DNA of 64,000 bases from Hyphomicrobiales bacterium. Lineage in GTDB: Bacteria; Pseudomonadota; Alphaproteobacteria; Rhizobiales; Rhizobiaceae. Location of the stretch: positions 1-64,000 of the forward strand of contig JAPLOZ010000097.1 in the NCBI GenBank assembly GCA_026400435.1. Direction: 5' to 3'. Shown here piece by piece: positions 25,430 through 36,257 of this stretch. Position 1 is the stretch's first letter. The number at the start of each line of letters is the position of its first letter. The position numbers and the translations under genes are program-made. The notes under the pieces are model-generated. The model was not told the origin of the DNA. It was given only the letters and a program-made list of their open reading frames with translations, and searched no databases.

Positions 25430-26455
25430 TCAACTGCGCCAGCGGCGGCCTTCGGTCTCGACGCCGAAGTCGTGCGGCGCGCGCGCGTAGGCTGCGAGGC
25501 CGGCGAGCGCGCCCAGCGGATCGGTGATGACATAGACCGGGATGTCGGCCATCCACTCGCTGTGCGGCGCCTTGTCGTTGAAGGCCGCCCGGAAATTGCC
25601 GGCCTTGAGCGCCGGAATGATGCGCTGCGCGATGCCGCCGGCCAGATAAACGCCGCCCTGCGCCTTGAACATCAGCGCCACGTCGCCGGCGGTGCGGCCA
25701 AGGCATGTCGCAAACAGCGCCAGCGCTTCCTCGGCAATCGGATCCGTCTTGTCCAGCGCGGCCTTTGTCACGTCCGCCGGCGTGGCGAGCACGGGCGCCT
25801 TGCCGTCCGCCAGCGCGACGGCGCGATAGGTGTTGACCAGGCCGCGCCCGCTCAGGATCTGCTCCCCCGAAACGCGGCCCTCAATGGGTTCGATATGCGG
25901 CCAGACCCTGTAGTCGCGCGGCGTGCGCGGGCCGATGTCCATGTGCCCGCCCTCGCCCGGCACCGGAACCCACTTGCCGCCCGACCGAAGCAGCCCGGCA
26001 ACGCCAAGTCCGGTGCCGGGTCCAAGCACCGCGCGGCCGGCATGCGGCAGCGCTTCGCCGCCGCCGATCTTTTCGACGTGGTGATCGCCAAGCGCCACGA
26101 CGGCCAGCGCCTGGGCCTCGAAATCGTTGAGCACGACGACGTCGCGCAAGCCAACCGTGGCAGCCATGCCCATCGGCCTCACGACCCACGGGCAATTCGT
26201 GAGCGCGATCTCGTCGCCGTTGACCGGCCCGGCGACGGCCAGCAACGCCGAGCGTGGCTGGACGCCGAGCTTTGTCAGCACCGCGGCGCCTATGGCGTCG
26301 TCGATGGTCGCAAAGTCGGCTGTATGGACAATCTGCGGTTCGCTGGTCGCGACCCCGGCGTGCTCGATCACCGCGAAACGCGCGTTGGTGCCGCCGATGT
26401 CGCCGACCAGGATCGGAAATTCGAAAGACCCGTCATGCCCAAGCGTCCCGGTCAT
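25430..26455 (-). CDS. glk: Glucokinase
   Basis: Phosphorylates glucose with ATP in the cytoplasm. The 341-residue protein of the bacterial Glk family has the phosphate-1 motif [15 protein letters not shown] (about residue 16), catalytic [10 protein letters not shown] region and [16 protein letters not shown] overlaps the mgsA stop by four bases, so the two are translationally coupled, and dapB follows 20 bases later. Joint expression with methylglyoxal synthase and phosphoglycerate mutase points to control of glycolytic flux. Confidence 0.95.
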   Translation of the reverse strand: MTGTLGHDGSFEFPILVGDIGGTNARFAVIEHAGVATSEPQIVHTADFATIDDAIGAAVLTKLGVQPRSALLAVAGPVNGDEIALTNCPWVVRPMGMAATVGLRDVVVLNDFEAQALAVVALGDHHVEKIGGGEALPHAGRAVLGPGTGLGVAGLLRSGGKWVPVPGEGGHMDIGPRTPRDYRVWPHIEPIEGRVSGEQILSGRGLVNTYRAVALADGKAPVLATPADVTKAALDKTDPIAEEALALFATCLGRTAGDVALMFKAQGGVYLAGGIAQRIIPALKAGNFRAAFNDKAPHSEWMADIPVYVITDPLGALAGLAAYARAPHDFGVETEGRRWRS

Positions 26456-26865
26456 CGCCGCCTCTTCCCCTTCGCGGCCTGTCGACCGCCTTCCCTGTCC
26501 CGCACCAGGATCTCGCCGGTCGCGTGGTTCAGCGCCATCGGTATATCGTACACGATGGCAAGCCGCATCAGCGCCTTGACATCCACGTCATGCGGCATCG
26601 GCGTCAACGGATCAACGAAGAAAATGAGCCCGTCGACCTTGCCCTCCGAGATCAGCGCGCCAATTTGCTGGTCGCCGCCCAGCGGACCGCTCTTCAAGCG
26701 CGTCAGATCGAGTTCGGGGCAGGCGTCGAGGATGCGCAGCCCGGTCGTACCGGTGGCGACTATCGCGCAAGCGGCCAGATAGGCGCGGTGGGCCTCCGCG
26801 AAAGCGACCATTTCGGCCTTCTTTTCGTCATGCGCGATCAGCGCCAGCCTGAATCTTTCAGCCAT
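26452..26865 (-). CDS. mgsA: Methylglyoxal synthase
   Basis: Converts dihydroxyacetone phosphate to methylglyoxal, a bypass used when phosphorylated sugars accumulate. The 137-residue protein has [10 protein letters not shown]-like start ([17 protein letters not shown]), [24 protein letters not shown] and the catalytic-aspartate region [15 protein letters not shown]. First gene of the operon; the 140-base divergent gap to the ABC exporter gene should hold its promoter, but none is obvious. Its C-terminus is lysine/arginine-rich. Confidence 0.94.
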   Translation of the reverse strand: MAERFRLALIAHDEKKAEMVAFAEAHRAYLAACAIVATGTTGLRILDACPELDLTRLKSGPLGGDQQIGALISEGKVDGLIFFVDPLTPMPHDVDVKALMRLAIVYDIPMALNHATGEILVRDREGGRQAAKGKRRR

Positions 26866-27005
26866 GCCCGTCGTCCGTCCGTAAAGGCGGAGCTATAGGC
26901 ATCTTCGTCCGGCGAAGAAAGGTGGCGGCCCTGCATTGGCCTCCGCAGGCTTGAGTAGCAGCGGCAAATCGCATAGCGAGTGCTGCGACTTACGGAACCG
27001 AGACC

Positions 27006-28817
27006 TTGGCCCGCAGAAAGAAGTCCAAAGAGCCTGTCAGCCTTGCCCAGACCACGGGCATCGTGCGCCGGCTCGTCGGCGAAAACCTGAAGAGCCGCAA
27101 ACGTCCGCTGGCCGCCGCGATCTTCTGCATGGTTGTTGTCGCGGGCTCGACCGCCGGGATCGCCTGGCTGATGCGCGTGATGGTCAACAGCATCTTCGTG
27201 GAAGGACAGCAGCAGTCCATCTGGTCGATCGGCGGCATGGTGATGACGGCCTTTTTCGCAAAGGGCGTGGCAAGCTATTTCCTCGCCACCATCATGGGGT
27301 CGATCGGCACTGGAATCGTTGCGGACCTGCAGAAGCGCCAGTTCGACAAGCTGATGACGCTTGACGTGGCGCACTATGCAGGCACGCATCCGGCCAAGTA
27401 CGTGGCGAGGATGCTGCACTCGGCGCGCGCGGCGCGCGCGACGATCACGCTTGTCATGACCAACATCTTTCGCGATGCGCTGACGCTTGCGGGTTTGGCG
27501 GCGGTCATGGTGTTCCAGGACCCGATCATGAGCATCGCCGCGCTGATAGGCGCGCCGATCGTCGTCGTCGCCGTCATGCGCATCGTTCGCAAGACCAAGG
27601 AAGTCGCCCAGAGCGAAGAAGAGAACGCCGCTTCCGTCAGCGCCAGCGTCACGGAAGCAATCCAGGGCGTGCGCGTCGTGAAGTCGTTCAACCTCGAACC
27701 GGAGATGAGCGCGCGGGTTTCAGACGGCATCGATCGCATGGAATCGCGTCAGAACCGGCTGAACAAGATCATCTCGCTGACCAGCCCGATGATGGACATA
27801 TTCGCCGGCCTGGTGATCGGCGCGTTCATCGTCTATGCGGGCTGGCAGACCCTGAACTACGGCAAGACGCCCGGCGAGTTCATGGCATTCATCGCCGCCT
27901 TCCTGCTCGCCTACGAACCGGCCAAGCGCCTGGCTGGTTTCCAGGTGCAGTTGCAGCGTCAGCTCGTGGCCGTCGGCCGCATGTACGAGCTGCTCGATTC
28001 CACCGACTTCGAACCGGCCGAACCGCAGAGGACCCTGGAGTTCCGCCCGACACTCGGCCACCTCAAGTTTGAGGATGTATCCTTCGAATACGTTTCGCAG
28101 TCGCCTGTCCTGCACCAGGTCGGCTTCGAGGCCCGCCCCGGCCAGAGGGTTGCCCTCGTCGGCCGTTCGGGCGCAGGCAAATCGACGGTTTTCAACCTGA
28201 TCCTCGGAATCTATCGACGCTATGAGGGATCGATCACGATCGACGGCGTTGAGATATCCGCCGCCGCGCTTGCCGACCTGCGCTCAGGCATCGCCTACGT
28301 GTCGCAGGACACGTTCCTGTTTTCCGGGACAGTGCGCGAAAACATCCGCTTCGGCCGCCGCGACGCCACGGACGAGGAGATCCTGGAGGCCGCCGCCGCC
28401 GCCAATGCGCTTGGCTTCATCAAGGCGTTGCCGGACGGCTTCGACACGATCATCGGCAACAGCGAGGGGGTGCTTTCGGGCGGCGAGCGCCAGCGCATCG
28501 CGATAGCACGGGCGTTGGTGAAGGACGCCCCGCTCCTGCTGCTCGACGAAGCCACTTCGGCGCTCGACGGCGAAACGGAACGCGCCGTCAAGAACGCCGA
28601 GAGCCATCTCGTGCAGGGCCGCACGACCATTACCATCGCGCACCGCCTGTCGACCATACAGGAGGCCGACGTGATCGTCGTGCTCGACCGCGGCCGCGTG
28701 GTGGGCAAGGGCACGCACGCCGAACTGGTCACGTCTAACCCGGTCTATCAGTCGCTGTTCAGCGGCGGCGAATTCATGCCGGAGGGACAAAAGAGCGGGC
28801 GCAAACACAATTCATGA
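27006..28817 (+). CDS. ABC exporter, fused permease and ATPase (MsbA-like)
   Basis: Half-transporter of 603 residues, probably acting as a homodimer to flip lipid or export hydrophobic substrates. Six membrane segments fill residues 40-340, then the ATPase has Walker A GRSGAGKST, Q-loop YVSQDTFLFSG, signature LSGGERQRIAIARAL and Walker B LLLLDEATSALD. The start is a TTG at 27006 giving the basic N-terminus (M)ARRKKSKEPVS; no ATG occurs before the first membrane span. Rhizobial neighbours of mgsA/glk often include such an msbA paralog. Substrate unknown. Confidence 0.9.
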   Translation: MARRKKSKEPVSLAQTTGIVRRLVGENLKSRKRPLAAAIFCMVVVAGSTAGIAWLMRVMVNSIFVEGQQQSIWSIGGMVMTAFFAKGVASYFLATIMGSIGTGIVADLQKRQFDKLMTLDVAHYAGTHPAKYVARMLHSARAARATITLVMTNIFRDALTLAGLAAVMVFQDPIMSIAALIGAPIVVVAVMRIVRKTKEVAQSEEENAASVSASVTEAIQGVRVVKSFNLEPEMSARVSDGIDRMESRQNRLNKIISLTSPMMDIFAGLVIGAFIVYAGWQTLNYGKTPGEFMAFIAAFLLAYEPAKRLAGFQVQLQRQLVAVGRMYELLDSTDFEPAEPQRTLEFRPTLGHLKFEDVSFEYVSQSPVLHQVGFEARPGQRVALVGRSGAGKSTVFNLILGIYRRYEGSITIDGVEISAAALADLRSGIAYVSQDTFLFSGTVRENIRFGRRDATDEEILEAAAAANALGFIKALPDGFDTIIGNSEGVLSGGERQRIAIARALVKDAPLLLLDEATSALDGETERAVKNAESHLVQGRTTITIAHRLSTIQEADVIVVLDRGRVVGKGTHAELVTSNPVYQSLFSGGEFMPEGQKSGRKHNS

Positions 28818-28854
28818 CCGCCCCGGATCTGGCATTATGATTGCGGCTTCGGCC

Positions 28855-29700
28855 TCACGCGGCCGTGTCGATCCGCAATGATAGCTGCGTGGCGCCTTTT
28901 TCGGCACGGAGCGGTTGAGCGGCGAGCGACGGGAAAAGCGTTGTCCACATTCCGGGCATCGCCGCCTCGTCGTGCCGCGCAGCGTCATCCAGGATGATCT
29001 TGCCGGTTGGCGACATCAGGGGGATCAGTTCTGGTCCGGCAGGATAGCGTGAAAATCCCTGGAACGTTCCCTCAGGACCGTCCACGAACAACAGGTCGAT
29101 CGAGGCAGGCAGTCGCGACTTGTCGATGTCGTACCATTGGATCGGGGTCTCGCAACCAGGGTACTTCTTTTCGACGAGTGGCGCGACGACCAGCGTGACG
29201 GAGGCGTCCAGCCCCCTTTCCCGCAACTGATCGCGAACCTGTTCGGCGTATGCCTCATCATTCTCGATCGAGAATATGTGTCCCGACTGATTGAACGCCT
29301 TCAGCGCCATCGCGAAGACAATCGTGGATGTTCCCGATCCGCACTCAACGATATTGAGAGGACTCTCGGCGCGAATGATCCGCAGGACGTGCATCAAAAG
29401 GTCAGGCGACGCGGCAGCACGCCTGGTGGGCGGCAGGTATTGCTTGCCATCGAGAATCCTGCCTATCGCCTCAAGCGATTCGATCTGTGGCCAGATCGTC
29501 TCGCTGAACGTCTTTTGCAGCGACTTTTCCCATTTCTTGTCGATACGGTTCAGCAACCCGACAAGACGGTCGGTCTTTTTGGCCGCGGCGGCCTGCCCTG
29601 TGCGCAGAACGCCAAGTTCGCGCTTCAGTCGATGGACCCTGTAGACAAGATACCCCGGCACCAACAGCAACACGGCGGTTTGAACTATCACCAGCAACAT
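28855..29700 (-). CDS. Membrane-anchored class I SAM methyltransferase-like protein
   Basis: A 281-residue protein with an N-terminal membrane segment (MLLVIVQTAVLLLVPGYLVY), a helical linker and a Rossmann methyltransferase-like domain: NIVECGSGTSTIVFAMAL is motif I, followed by IFSIENDEAYAEQVRDQL and DLLFVDGPEG. The start at 29700 removes an arginine-rich stretch that lacks a ribosome site. Neighbouring glycosyltransferase and sulfotransferase genes suggest a role in surface-glycan modification; substrate unknown. It is divergent from the glycosyltransferase gene. Confidence 0.8.
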   Translation of the reverse strand: MLLVIVQTAVLLLVPGYLVYRVHRLKRELGVLRTGQAAAAKKTDRLVGLLNRIDKKWEKSLQKTFSETIWPQIESLEAIGRILDGKQYLPPTRRAAASPDLLMHVLRIIRAESPLNIVECGSGTSTIVFAMALKAFNQSGHIFSIENDEAYAEQVRDQLRERGLDASVTLVVAPLVEKKYPGCETPIQWYDIDKSRLPASIDLLFVDGPEGTFQGFSRYPAGPELIPLMSPTGKIILDDAARHDEAAMPGMWTTLFPSLAAQPLRAEKGATQLSLRIDTAA

Positions 29701-29890
29701 GCGGGCGCTGCTCCCTCTTGTGGCAAAGTCCGCGCTGCTCCGTCGGCGACGGGGTTGTCGGGCTGGCAGCAACCGGGTTGGAGGTAAGGCGTCGTTTCCT
29801 TGGCCGAACTTTGGGCGATGCGCTGTCGAATGTAAACAGGTTCCCCCAGCGCGCGTGCGCCACTTGCCATGTGCTTGTCTTGAAACTGCT

Positions 29891-31213
29891 ATGTGTGTAA
29901 TTCAGCCGCTTCTCAGCGGCGAAAGATCCGAAGTGAGCCGGTACAGCTACGTCCTGCCAAAGATCAGCAAGGAACTGAAGCGGTTCGCCATGCGGCGGTT
30001 GTTGCCGACCAAGATTCGCAAGCGGCTCGAACTCCAGGACGCGACGCCGGACTTCACCCTTTACCCGACACCCGGCGCATCGTTCCAGCCGGACAACTAC
30101 GACCTCATCATCGCGACCGATCTCAGGTTTATCGGCGGTTCCGGCCAATCGACACTCGAAGAAGTGCTGGTAGCCGCGCGACAAGGCTGGAAGGTCGGCC
30201 TGTGGCACATCGCTTCAAAGCTCGTGGAACACCGTGGCACATTGAACCGCGGCATTTCGGACGCGTTGAAGTCGGGCACTGCGACCCTGGTCAACAACGT
30301 TACCGGCCCAGTGAAGACCAAGGTACTGCTGTTTCGGCACCCCTCGGTGCTCAATTACGGCGGCGATCCGCTACCCGACATCAGGGCCGATCACGTGCTG
30401 CTGGTCGTCAATCACACTCCAATCAAGCTTGGCCGCATCGACTACCTGCTGCCCTACTGCGTCCGCCAGCTTCGGCAGGCATACAATGTCGAGCCAAAGG
30501 TGTTCCCGATCGGTCCGCTCATCCGAAATGCCGTCAACGAACTCTACGACGGCACCGTCCGGATGGAGGCCAGCGACTGGACGAATGTCTTCGACCTGGA
30601 CCGGTTCGCAGTTCCTCGCGAGGCTATCGACAGAAGCGTCATAAGGATCGGCAGGCACTCCCGGCCGGGGCTCGAGAAGTGGCCGACAAGCGCCGCCGAC
30701 ATTCGCGCGGCATACCCCATGCGGCGCGACATCGAAGTGCATATCCTCGGTGGATCCGCGGTGCCCGACCAGATTTTGCGTGGCAGGCCTGGAAACTGGA
30801 GGGTGAGCGCGTTCGGTGCGATGCCCCCAGAGTTGTTTCTATCGGGCATCGATGTATTCGTTTACTACCACCATCCCGACTGGATAGAAGCCTTCGGCCG
30901 CGTCATCGTTGAGGCCATGGCGGCCGGCTTGCCCGTCATCTTGCCACCTCACTTCGAGCCGTTGTTCAAGGATTCGGTCATCTTCAGCGCGCCCGAGGGT
31001 GTTCTCGGACACATCGATCGCCTCAAGACAGCTGCAACGTACCGCGCCTACTCCGAAAAGGCGCGGCGCTTTGCCGAGCAGAATTTCGGCCACGCCGCCC
31101 TCATTCTCAGGCTTGAGAGGCTCGGCCTTGCGCATGTTGCCGGACCGGACGCCTCTAGATCTGTCAGCGATAAGCATACCGATGCTATGGCGAGAAACGG
31201 CGGTGCGTCGTGA
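29891..31213 (+). CDS. Glycosyltransferase, GT4-like
   Basis: Probable GT-B sugar transferase of 440 residues. The C-terminal donor-binding half is clear: DVFVYYHHPDWIEAFGRVIV, then EAMAAGLPVILPPHFEPLF. The N-terminal half is poorly conserved but has IIATDLRFIGGSGQST. The start is uncertain: ATG at 29891 has no strong ribosome site, GTG at 29933 is an alternative, and the open frame continues upstream to 29699. It overlaps the start of the sulfotransferase gene. Likely acts on a capsule, exopolysaccharide or O-antigen. Confidence 0.78.
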   Translation: MCVIQPLLSGERSEVSRYSYVLPKISKELKRFAMRRLLPTKIRKRLELQDATPDFTLYPTPGASFQPDNYDLIIATDLRFIGGSGQSTLEEVLVAARQGWKVGLWHIASKLVEHRGTLNRGISDALKSGTATLVNNVTGPVKTKVLLFRHPSVLNYGGDPLPDIRADHVLLVVNHTPIKLGRIDYLLPYCVRQLRQAYNVEPKVFPIGPLIRNAVNELYDGTVRMEASDWTNVFDLDRFAVPREAIDRSVIRIGRHSRPGLEKWPTSAADIRAAYPMRRDIEVHILGGSAVPDQILRGRPGNWRVSAFGAMPPELFLSGIDVFVYYHHPDWIEAFGRVIVEAMAAGLPVILPPHFEPLFKDSVIFSAPEGVLGHIDRLKTAATYRAYSEKARRFAEQNFGHAALILRLERLGLAHVAGPDASRSVSDKHTDAMARNGGAS

Positions 31214-32229
31214 CCATCTATCTGCACATCGGCTTCCCGAAAACGGGAACCTCCTCGATTCAGCATACGCTCTTTCGCAATGCCGACCTGTTGCGGAAGA
31301 AGCACTCAATCAACTACCTGAGTTTCGCCCGCAACCACTGGCCGATAGCCTTTGCGCGGCTTGCGGAGCAGCGACCCGGCTGGCTTCGGCACGCCGTGCA
31401 GCGGCAAAATATCGGGCGCAGGCAAATCATAGAGTCGGGAGAAGCGGCGCTGGCGGACCTTCACAGGGACCGAACGATGTTCCGCCATCACGTCATATCC
31501 TCGGAGCATCTTTCCAGCCTTGAACGGAAGGGTGCGCAGGCATTCTTTTCCGACATTCAGGAAGTTGGGCTGGAGACAAAGGTTATCCTGTATGTCAGGC
31601 ACCCGGCAGACGACGTCTCTTCGCGAATACAGCAAAATATTAAGATGGGCGCACGAAAACTTTCATCCCTTGATGATGTACAAAACAAATATGAAAGTCA
31701 AATAAGAACTATAGTAGATGTTTATGGCAAAGAGAGATTGATAATCAAAAGATTCGGAAAGCAATATTTCCGGAACGGAGATCTCGTCGATGACTTCCTG
31801 AGCATCGTCAACGACGGAGACGAAATCCGCAAGATCAAGAAAATTACGAAGAACCAGTCGCTTTCGCTCCCGGCGGTTCTGATCATGGACAAGATCAACC
31901 GGCTTTCGGACGACTATCTGGTCAAGCGGTCGCTGCTCGGAGCATTGAAGCGGGTTTCGGGTCCAAAGTTCCTGGTTCCTCGTCCGGTCGTCCAGCGCTA
32001 TTTGGAAATGCATCAAACGTATCTGAGCTATCTGAAGAACGAATTCGACGTCGTATTCGACGAAGTGGACCTCAGCAAATTCCCCGAAAGCCTGTCCTAC
32101 GAGTTTTCGGAAGCGACCGTCGAGAGCATCGCGGCGGTTCTGCTGGCGAACGCGAAGCGTGGTGACGATGCCGCGCGTTCAGGTGTTCTGGACTCGGTCA
32201 AGGGACTTTTGCGCAAAATCCGCAGCTGA
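31210..32229 (+). CDS. Sulfotransferase family protein
   Basis: Probably transfers sulfate from PAPS to a carbohydrate. The PAPS 5'-phosphosulfate loop is MTIYLHIGFPKTGTSSIQ at the N-terminus and the 3'-phosphate site is ILYVRHPADDVSSR (about residue 132). The GTG start overlaps the glycosyltransferase stop by four bases (GTGA). The stretch from about 31630 to 31780 is visibly AT-rich (AAT, AAA, ATA codons), unlike the flanking genes, suggesting transfer or mosaic origin. Length 339 residues. Acceptor unknown; the adjacent glycosyltransferases imply a surface glycan. Confidence 0.82.
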   Translation: MTIYLHIGFPKTGTSSIQHTLFRNADLLRKKHSINYLSFARNHWPIAFARLAEQRPGWLRHAVQRQNIGRRQIIESGEAALADLHRDRTMFRHHVISSEHLSSLERKGAQAFFSDIQEVGLETKVILYVRHPADDVSSRIQQNIKMGARKLSSLDDVQNKYESQIRTIVDVYGKERLIIKRFGKQYFRNGDLVDDFLSIVNDGDEIRKIKKITKNQSLSLPAVLIMDKINRLSDDYLVKRSLLGALKRVSGPKFLVPRPVVQRYLEMHQTYLSYLKNEFDVVFDEVDLSKFPESLSYEFSEATVESIAAVLLANAKRGDDAARSGVLDSVKGLLRKIRS

Positions 32230-32249
32230 ACCGGGTCAATCTGCAAACA

Positions 32250-33392
32250 TCAGTTCCCGGTCACCTTGCTGTACAGATCGGATTTTCGTCCCAGGAACCC
32301 GCTCGCCCGCCCGACGATCCAGCCGCAGGACCTCGCGAAAGATACCAAGGTGCGCCCCCCGGTCAATGGAACCGCCAACAGAAGGGCTGCCGCGCCGGCG
32401 GAGCGCAGCAACATCGACACCGCCAGATCCGGCATCACGCGCAGGCGACCGCGTTTTCTTATCTTGGCTCGGACGGACGTCTTCGATTGCTCGCGTCCAC
32501 GTCGAAACTGATATGCGAGGCTGGTCCTCTCCGGCGGGATCGTTTCGTACACCACGGCCCCCGGCGCCCAGTCGGTGCGAATTCCCTTGGCGATTGCGTC
32601 ACGGAAGAATTGCGTGTCGCTGCCTCCAGACAGGCTCAATTCCGTGTCGAAGGAGAGCCCATGCCTGGTGAACAGTTCCGCATCGGCGAACCAGTTGTTG
32701 GTCAGGATCGCCATCCTGCCCAGTTGACCCGTGCGCAGGCGCTCGGCGGCCCTGACTTCGATCTTGCGATAGCGATCGCTGATACCCTGCTGGACGACGC
32801 GCCGATAGGCGCTGTCGGCGGGCGTCGCAATGACGGCCCGCACCGGCCCGCCGATCAGCTGCGCGCCTGACCGGGCATTGGCTTGATGGAGATGGACAAA
32901 CCAGTCTTCGGCCACCGTCTCGTCGTCGTCGACGAAACAGATGATCCCTGCGCCCAGACCGAGCGCCACACGCACCGCTGCGTTGCGGGCCTGTGGAATG
33001 CCGATCTCGGGCTCAACGGCATAGACCAGAACGCCGTTGGAGAACCGTTTCCGCAGGCTGTCGACTATTTCCCGACTGGCAGCGCTCTCGTCATTTTCGA
33101 CAACGATGAAGACAGGCGCTATCCCGTCAGGAATCTTCAGTCTTGACCACGAGGCGATCAGTGCCTGGAGCATCTTCGGCCGATAGCGTGTGGTGCAGCA
33201 TATTGCAGCGACGGTCGTCCGAATGACGTCAGCCTCCCCGCTTTCAACGGCCGGCAGGCGTGCGCTGTCCGAGAGGGCCTTGGGCCGGGGCGCGTTCGCC
33301 TGCGTTCGCGCTAGACCAGACTGGTCGGCCACTGCATTTCGATCCTCGACCGCCCCTCTCCGATACGCCTGCGGCGACCAGAGCCCTATCAT
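32250..33392 (-). CDS. Family 2 glycosyltransferase
   Basis: GT-A fold sugar transferase. The domain runs from about residue 57 (TVAAICCTTRYRPKMLQAL) through IICFVDDDETVAEDWFVHLH, which carries the DxD-like metal site, to FFRDAIAKGIRTDWAPGAV. A hydrophobic C-terminal stretch (SMLLRSAGAAALLLAVPLTG) suggests membrane association. The first 55 residues have no domain similarity; the ATG at 33392 is only 16 bases from the tRNA-Ala 3' end, and the true start may be internal. Convergent with the sulfotransferase gene with 20 bases between. Confidence 0.8.
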   Translation of the reverse strand: MIGLWSPQAYRRGAVEDRNAVADQSGLARTQANAPRPKALSDSARLPAVESGEADVIRTTVAAICCTTRYRPKMLQALIASWSRLKIPDGIAPVFIVVENDESAASREIVDSLRKRFSNGVLVYAVEPEIGIPQARNAAVRVALGLGAGIICFVDDDETVAEDWFVHLHQANARSGAQLIGGPVRAVIATPADSAYRRVVQQGISDRYRKIEVRAAERLRTGQLGRMAILTNNWFADAELFTRHGLSFDTELSLSGGSDTQFFRDAIAKGIRTDWAPGAVVYETIPPERTSLAYQFRRGREQSKTSVRAKIRKRGRLRVMPDLAVSMLLRSAGAAALLLAVPLTGGRTLVSFARSCGWIVGRASGFLGRKSDLYSKVTGN

Positions 33393-33407
33393 TCATACAG
33401 GGAATTT

Positions 33408-33483
<76 letters not shown>

Positions 33484-33663
33484 ACACCCGGCTTGCGTGC
33501 CGGCGCCGTTTCCGGCGAAGAGATTAGGCCCGGGCCTCATCGGCCCGCGCCGCTGGCGGCTTCTAGCGCCGCATCCATGCAATATCAAGCCTGCCGGCGC
33601 GCTTATTTGGGATTGGCGCCAGCATTGAAGTACCGCTCACCCGGACGGGTGTGGCGGTGAAGA

Positions 33664-34047
33664 TCAGACTTCGTCCTCGTCCTCGCCGACGCCGATGATA
33701 TCGGCGACGTCGTCGTCCTCTTCTTCCTCTTCTTCAAGGAAGGTGTCCTCGTCGTCGTCGCCGAGATCGACATCTTCCTCGTCCTCGATCTCGGGGATGT
33801 CGTCGCCCTTGGCCTCGTCGTCCGCCTCCTCAAGCGAAACCACCTCGGGCGCTTCGTCCTCCGTGTCGGCTTCCTTTTCGTCTGCCTCGACCTCTTCCTC
33901 GACGGGCTTTTCGTTGCCCGCCTCGAAAACCGAGCGCGGATAGGCCTTGCCCGTATAGGGCGAGACTATGGGATCCTTGTTAAGATCATAGAATTTCCGA
34001 CCCGTCTCCGGGTCGATGCGTTTTGTGCCAAGCTCGGATTTCGCCAC
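33664..34047 (-). CDS. FYDLN acid domain protein (TIGR02300 family)
   Basis: A 127-residue protein with a conserved head, (M)AKSELGTKRIDPETGRKFYD followed by LNKDPIVSPYTGKAYP, and a very acidic tail of Glu/Asp runs. The family is alphaproteobacterial and of unknown function; the head resembles a small zinc-ribbon remnant. The start is GTG at 34047, with GAGGA upstream at good spacing; longer frames overlap the divergent aroA. The acidic tail could mimic nucleic acid or bind basic proteins (inference). Confidence 0.88.
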   Translation of the reverse strand: MAKSELGTKRIDPETGRKFYDLNKDPIVSPYTGKAYPRSVFEAGNEKPVEEEVEADEKEADTEDEAPEVVSLEEADDEAKGDDIPEIEDEEDVDLGDDDEDTFLEEEEEEDDDVADIIGVGEDEDEV

Positions 34048-34168
34048 TGCCGATCCTCGTCCGTGATTTCGGTCCCCATAGCCACAGATCGTGGCCCTGT
34101 CAAAGCAAAAGGCGGGCATCGTCGACGCATGTCGCAAAGGCTGCCGGCAAAGGGCCGCGAGGGGATGA

Positions 34169-35587
<1,419 letters not shown>

Positions 35588-35597
35588 AGGAGGTCGC

Positions 35598-36242
35598 ATG
35601 TACCAGCCGCCGCATTTCCGCGAGGAGGACCTGTCGGTACAGCATGCGTTGATCCGGGCGCATCCGCTTGGCCTGCTGATCACGTCGGGCGATGCTTGGC
35701 CAACCGCCAACCTCCTGCCCTTTCACCTCGATGCATCGCTGTCGGAAAAGGGCACCCTGCAGGTCCACATGGCCAAGGCCAACGACCAATGGCGCGACAT
35801 CGAGACCGGCGCGCCGGTGCTTGCCGTATTCCAGGGCGCCGACTCCTATGTGACGCCTTCCTGGTACGTGAGCAAACAGGAGACCGGCAAGGTCGTGCCG
35901 ACGTGGAACTACGCCGTGGTGCAGGTGCGTGGGCGTGCGACGACGATCCACGACGCCGACTGGCTGCGCCGGCAAATCGGCGCACTGACCGGCGAGCATG
36001 AGGCTATGCGCGAGCACGCCTGGGCGGTTGAAGACGCGCCGGACGCCTACATCGCCGCGCAGATCAAGGGCATCGTCGGCGTCGAGATCGAGATCGTCGA
36101 AATCGCAGGCAAATGGAAGATCAGCCAGAACCGTCCGGCTGCCGATATTGCCAGCGTCGCCACGGCGCTCGCCGATCAGTCCGACCCGCACCATGACCCC
36201 GACATGGCCGCTCTGGTCGCGCGCAACGTCACCGATCGCTGA
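35598..36242 (+). CDS. PaiB-like FMN-binding protein
   Basis: A 214-residue protein of the PaiB family, which have a flavin-reductase-like split barrel; in Bacillus PaiB was described as a negative regulator. Typical segments are MYQPPHFREEDLSVQHALIR, LLITSGDAWPTANLLPFHLD, SYVTPSWYVSKQETGKVVPT, WNYAVVQVRG and GIVGVEIEIVEIAGKWKISQ. An AAGGAGG ribosome site lies ahead of ATG. It starts 10 bases after aroA and is probably cotranscribed. DNA binding is not evident in sequence. Confidence 0.88.
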   Translation: MYQPPHFREEDLSVQHALIRAHPLGLLITSGDAWPTANLLPFHLDASLSEKGTLQVHMAKANDQWRDIETGAPVLAVFQGADSYVTPSWYVSKQETGKVVPTWNYAVVQVRGRATTIHDADWLRRQIGALTGEHEAMREHAWAVEDAPDAYIAAQIKGIVGVEIEIVEIAGKWKISQNRPAADIASVATALADQSDPHHDPDMAALVARNVTDR

Positions 36243-36257
36243 ACTGCGGAGCCGACG

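Noticed and set aside
29699-29890. Upstream extension of the GT4-like gene
   Set aside because: The extra 64 residues are Arg/Cys-rich, have no similarity, and overlap the divergent methyltransferase start region.
33638-33651. CACCCG-GA-CGGGTG hairpin after the FYDLN gene
   Set aside because: Two-base loop and no T-run make it a poor terminator; kept only as a note.
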